In this document: one piece after another, positions 8,041 through 10,223 of the stretch
Layout: the number at the start of each line of letters is the position of its first letter
Numbering within the stretch: position 1 is the stretch's first letter
From: an uncultured Candidatus Saccharibacteria bacterium
Lineage (GTDB): Bacteria > Patescibacteriota > Saccharimonadia > Saccharimonadales > Saccharimonadaceae
NCBI GenBank assembly: GCA_948571325.1
Contig: CAOZKB010000032.1
Location: forward strand, 1-10,223
DNA length: 10,223 nt
Direction of reading: 5' to 3'
Translations under genes and position numbers: made by a program
The notes under the pieces: model-generated
Databases searched by the model: none
The model's input: the letters and a program-made list of their open reading frames with translations, nothing else
What the model was told of the DNA's origin: nothing

Positions 8041-8570
8041 GCTAGGTTTCTTGTTGACATTATTTTTACATAACCTGGAATTTCTTGCGACGAGAACTCA
8101 CCATGTTTTACCCAGCAGCAAATTATCCCAATCTGCTCCTGCGTATAAAATTCATATCGCCGGTTATCCGTACCGACTTCTGCTAGCGATGGGCGCAGGG
8201 AAGTAAAAATCTCGTTCAATAACCAATAGTTTGAGTTAGGAATTGTTGCCGAGAAATACATCCGCTCGTCATAAATAAAGCTTAATAAAATCGTAAAAAC
8301 AACTTCCTTACCAACCTTATTATAATTTATCCGCTCATTAAAATTTTGTTTTAGGTCTAGTTCATATTTTCTCAAGGCATCCCCGTAGCTCTTGTGGTGT
8401 GCATAAAATGTCGTCCGCGAAATATGCGCCATCTTGCAAAAATCCCCAATCTTGATAGTCTGTCTCTGCATTAAGCTAATACAAAGTGCTTCACGAATCT
8501 GAGCTTCACAGCGCTCAAAACGGCCGTCCTCCTGCGTTTTCCGTTTTGGTGGCAGCTGAATTGCTTCCAT
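8022..8570 (-). CDS. TetR/AcrR-family transcriptional regulator
   Basis: A 182-residue protein with a TetR_N-type DNA-binding domain. The helix-turn-helix spans about residues 38-66 (IKIGDFCKMAHISRTTFYAH...), matching the family pattern of an isoleucine-rich helix, a turn, then R-T-T-F-Y-x-H. A helical ligand and dimerisation domain follows. Its end (GIICCWVKHGEFSSQEI, about 148-164) resembles the YxxGxxxxxxxWlxxG motif of DhaS-like TetR proteins. I chose ATG at 8570 because a promoter with 17-base spacing puts transcription start on that A. A TTG 18 bases upstream falls between the -35 and -10, so it would not be in that transcript. The gene converges on the histidine phosphatase gene (19-base overlap) and diverges from the 23S unit. 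Ligand and targets are unknown; autoregulation is plausible. Confidence 0.82.
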   Translation of the reverse strand: MEAIQLPPKRKTQEDGRFERCEAQIREALCISLMQRQTIKIGDFCKMAHISRTTFYAHHKSYGDALRKYELDLKQNFNERINYNKVGKEVVFTILLSFIYDERMYFSATIPNSNYWLLNEIFTSLRPSLAEVGTDNRRYEFYTQEQIGIICCWVKHGEFSSQEIPGYVKIMSTRNLAQKSNS

Positions 8571-8576
8571 GTCTCC

Positions 8577-8605
8577 ATAATACCACAAAATTTAAGAAAA
8601 ATCAA
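8577..8605 (-). promoter_or_regulatory. Promoter of the TetR-type gene, giving a leaderless mRNA
   Basis: On the minus strand the -35 TTGATT (8605-8600), a 17-base spacer and the -10 TATTAT (8582-8577) are followed by six bases and the ATG at 8570. TGG precedes the -10, making it extended. RNA would begin on the A of the ATG. Confidence 0.72.
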
Positions 8606-8740
8606 TACCTTTTTTGCTTATTTTTGCAAAAATCGCAAAATTCGCCTCAAAATATCCACGAAACCTTCAAAATAATGAAAGTACTAACAGGGGTAAAAAC
8701 GCTTATGTATCAAAAAACACAAAAAAGTCCAGAAAAAGTA
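8589..8740. other. Gene-free A+T-rich spacer between the divergent TetR and 23S promoters
   Basis: This spacer holds the -35 of the regulator, a nested inverted repeat at 8612-8640 and otherwise A-rich plus-strand sequence leading to the rRNA -35. The A-tracts just upstream of 8741 could serve as an UP element. I find no 16S 3' end (no anti-Shine-Dalgarno sequence), no tRNA and no convincing coding frame. Confidence 0.6.
8612..8640. repeat. Nested inverted repeat, possible operator
   Basis: The centre is a perfect 12-base palindrome, TTTTTGCAAAAA (8621-8632). It is flanked by TTTTGC (8612-8617) and GCAAAA (8635-8640), which are also inverted. It lies just upstream of the regulator's -35 box, a position where a TetR-type dimer could bind. 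The low complexity of the sequence makes a chance origin possible. Confidence 0.35.
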
Positions 8741-8769
8741 TTGACTTATTTCATAAGGTGCGCTATAAT
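8741..8769 (+). promoter_or_regulatory. 23S rRNA promoter
   Basis: TTGACT (8741-8746) and a perfect TATAAT (8764-8769) are separated by exactly 17 bases, and A-rich sequence lies directly upstream. Transcription should start at about 8774-8777. It is the strongest promoter in the window and faces the 23S gene with only the leader between them. Confidence 0.85.
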
Positions 8770-8840
8770 GGGGAACAGTTAAGCAAGTTGCCTAACCGCA
8801 ACCACTGCATTAAGATAGAAATCTAAAGCGAGGTAATCTA

Positions 8841-8883
8841 TCGAAAATTATCTTTTGCGAAATCAGGTTTCATTTAACAATTT
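8841..8883 (+). promoter_or_regulatory. boxB/boxA-like rRNA antitermination signals
   Basis: A small hairpin (8841-8860: TCGAAAA, loop TTATC, then TTTT, a bulged G, CGA) is followed by TTTAACAATTT (8873-8883). The latter matches the 3' part of the boxA region I recall from the E. coli rrn leader. The hairpin-then-boxA order is that of rRNA leaders, where NusB/NusE and other Nus factors bind boxA to suppress termination. The 5' part of the boxA match is poor. Confidence 0.5.
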
Positions 8884-8961
8884 GGACAACGATTAGAATT
8901 GTAAGACGGAAACTACAATCGAAAGTCATATTCGTCAGATAAACGATATTTGGATTTTCAA

Positions 8962-8979
8962 AAGTTGTAAAAACAACTT
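8962..8979 (+). repeat. Perfect 7-bp hairpin in the 23S leader
   Basis: AAGTTGT and ACAACTT are separated by four A residues, giving a 7-bp stem with a 4-base loop. No U-tract follows, so it is not a terminator. It is probably a structural element of the precursor leader, perhaps near a processing site. Confidence 0.55.
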
Positions 8980-9000
8980 CGAACTTCGATTGCTAGTTAA

Positions 9001-10223
9001 GTCAATGCATAAAAAGGTACTTAAGGGCACTGATAGTGGATGCCTTGACAATCAATACCGATGAAGGACGTGGGACTCTGCGATAAGCCTCGGGGATCTG
9101 AGAACAAGAGTTGATCCGGGGATTTCCGAATGGGGAAACCTAGCACAAGTCATGTTGTGTTGCATTTATCTGAACACATAGGATAAATAGACGGGAACCA
9201 GCCGAACTGAATCATCTTAGTAGGTTGAGGAAAAGAGAATAACCAATGATTCCGAAAGTAGTGGCGAGCGAAATTGGAACAGCCCAAACCTTAACATAAC
9301 CATACGGTTTAACGGCCAGAGTTATGAAAGGGGTTGCGAAATAAGATAATTTATATGTTGAACTTTTCTATATGGAGAGTTTAGCATATAAACTGACAGC
9401 GTTAACTGAGCAGATAGTGATACAACTTCAAATCGTAGCGGAAGCACCTGGAATGGTGTGCCAAAGGAGGTGAAAGCCCTGTATGCGAAACGGTTTGAGG
9501 CATTATATATCTTTTTTCAAGTAGGACGGGGCACGAGAAACCCTGTTTGAATCTGGCAGGACCACCTGCCAAGGCTAAATATATTGATTGATCGATAGCG
9601 AACTAGTACAGTGATGGAAAGGTGAAAAGAACCCCGGGAGGGGAGTGAAATAGATCCTGAAACTCAGTGCCTACAAGGTGTCGGAGCAGCGCTTGCGCTG
9701 TGACGGCGTGCTTTTTGTAGAACGATCCAGCGAGTTAATGTTGTCGGCGAGGCTAAGTCAGTTGATGGAGCCACAGTGAAAGCGAGCCTGAATAGGGCGA
9801 CAAGTCGGCAGTATTAGACCCGAAACCGGGTGACCTAACCATGAGCAGGTTGAAGCTGCGGTAACACGCAGTGGAGGACCGAACCAGGGTACGCAGTAAA
9901 GTGCTTGGATGACTTGTGGTTAGCGGTGAAATGCCAATCGAACTCGGAGATAGCTGGTTCTCCTCGAAATAGCTTTAGGGCTAGCGTTGTGTAGTAGCAC
10001 TTGGGGGTAGAGCTCTGAAAGGGTCTGGGGCCGGCAACGGTACCCATCCCTATCAAACTACGAATACCAAGTGTGTAATCACGGCAGTCAGAACGGCGGG
10101 GCTAAGCTCGTCGCTCAAAAGGGAAACAGCCCAGATCATCGTCTAAGGTCCCTAATTAACACTAAGTGGGAAACAAGGTGAAGTTTCTTAAACAGCTAGG
10201 ATGTTGGCTTAGAAGCAGCCATT
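9001..10223 (+). rRNA. rrl: 23S ribosomal RNA, 5' part (continues past the window)
   Basis: Sequence from about 9015 onward matches conserved bacterial 23S segments in order: GTGGATGCC (9036), GATGAAGGACGTG, TCTGCGATAAGC, GATTTCCGAATGGGGAAACC, GTAGTGGCGAGCGAA, CCAAGGCTAAATA, GGTGAAAAGAACCCCGGGAG, AGACCCGAAACCGGGTGA, TGGAGGACCGAACC, GAGATAGCTGGTTCTCC and GGATGTTGGCTTAGAAGCAG. The last lies in the GTPase-associated centre, around E. coli position 1050-1080, so roughly the first third to two fifths of the gene is present. The mature 5' end is uncertain by about 15 bases because the usual opening GGTTAAG is not clear. One variable part of domain I (about 9337-9430) is longer than in B. subtilis or E. 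coli. The gene has its own promoter and no 16S upstream. Confidence 0.96.
9350..9392 (+). repeat. 19-bp hairpin extending a 23S domain I helix
   Basis: The two 19-base arms (9350-9368 and 9374-9392) pair along their whole length with four wobble pairs around a TATAT loop. It aligns with the short ACTCTATACGGAGT-type hairpin of B. subtilis domain I but is markedly longer. It is likely a lineage-specific expansion segment rather than an inserted element. Confidence 0.7.

Larger units (their letters stand above)
8776..9000 (+). other. 23S rRNA leader (precursor 5' region)
   Basis: About 225 transcribed bases precede the mature 23S. They contain no open frame, tRNA or 16S sequence. Local inverted repeats include ATTGTA/TACAAT (8898-8903 and 8914-8919) and TTAAGT/ACTTAA (8997-9002 and 9019-9024) across the presumed mature 5' end. 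The strand that would pair with the 23S 3' flank for RNase III processing is presumably here, but the 3' flank is outside the window. Confidence 0.6.

Noticed and set aside
8586..8588. TTG as the start of the TetR-type gene
   Set aside because: It falls between the -35 and -10 of a well-spaced promoter, so it would not be in the mRNA. The ATG at 8570 fits the transcription start.
8486..8826. Two plus-strand open frames (98 and 70 codons) before the 23S gene
   Set aside because: One is antisense to the regulator's DNA-binding domain and both run into the rRNA promoter. Lysine- and asparagine-rich translations with no recognisable domain suggest chance frames in A-rich DNA.
9835..10056. 73-codon minus-strand open frame
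   Set aside because: It lies entirely within conserved 23S rRNA sequence.
1..10223. CRISPR array, insertion sequence, tRNA or attachment site
   Set aside because: I found no regularly spaced repeats, transposase or integrase frames, terminal inverted repeats or cloverleaf sequence on either strand.

Overview
The window looks like the chromosome of a small-genome bacterium. A Patescibacteria/CPR member, perhaps Candidatus Saccharibacteria (TM7), is my best guess. The grounds are indirect: a type IV pilus assembly ATPase, a large M1 aminopeptidase of the kind useful to a peptide-scavenging epibiont, first genes with almost no 5' leader and no Shine-Dalgarno, and a 23S rRNA gene with its own promoter and no 16S or tRNA just upstream. 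The long frames have no in-frame TGA and use GGN glycine codons, so UGA is not read as glycine, which argues against SR1 and Gracilibacteria. Composition is moderately A+T-rich by eye. No lineage was confirmed by any search.

Left, 1-2667: the last 888 codons of a PglX-type adenine-N6 DNA methyltransferase. The gene begins before the window: motif I (DPCCGSGH) lies upstream of the first internal ATG, so the open frame must be read from base 1. It is the only defence-type gene here, and the usual BREX partner pglZ does not follow it.

Middle, 2668-8040, all on the plus strand: a PilB/GspE ATPase without a single cysteine, preceded by its own promoter-like elements; then a likely operon of an M1 zinc aminopeptidase, a NUDIX hydrolase and a histidine phosphatase. 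The aminopeptidase has two candidate promoters and two candidate starts. The NUDIX gene has the only strong Shine-Dalgarno in the window.

Right, 8022-10223: a TetR/AcrR-type regulator on the minus strand overlaps the end of the phosphatase gene by 19 bases and appears to be leaderless. Across a 170-base A+T-rich spacer, a near-consensus rRNA promoter drives a leader of about 225 bases with boxB/boxA-like antitermination signals, followed by the first half of the 23S rRNA gene. The 23S gene continues past the window end, which lies in the GTPase-associated centre.

The most notable points are the PglX gene lacking its normal downstream partner, the loss of the zinc-binding cysteines in the pilus ATPase, the mixed translation-start signals, and the apparently unlinked 23S transcription unit. 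I see no convincing wholly new system; these are the leads worth checking.
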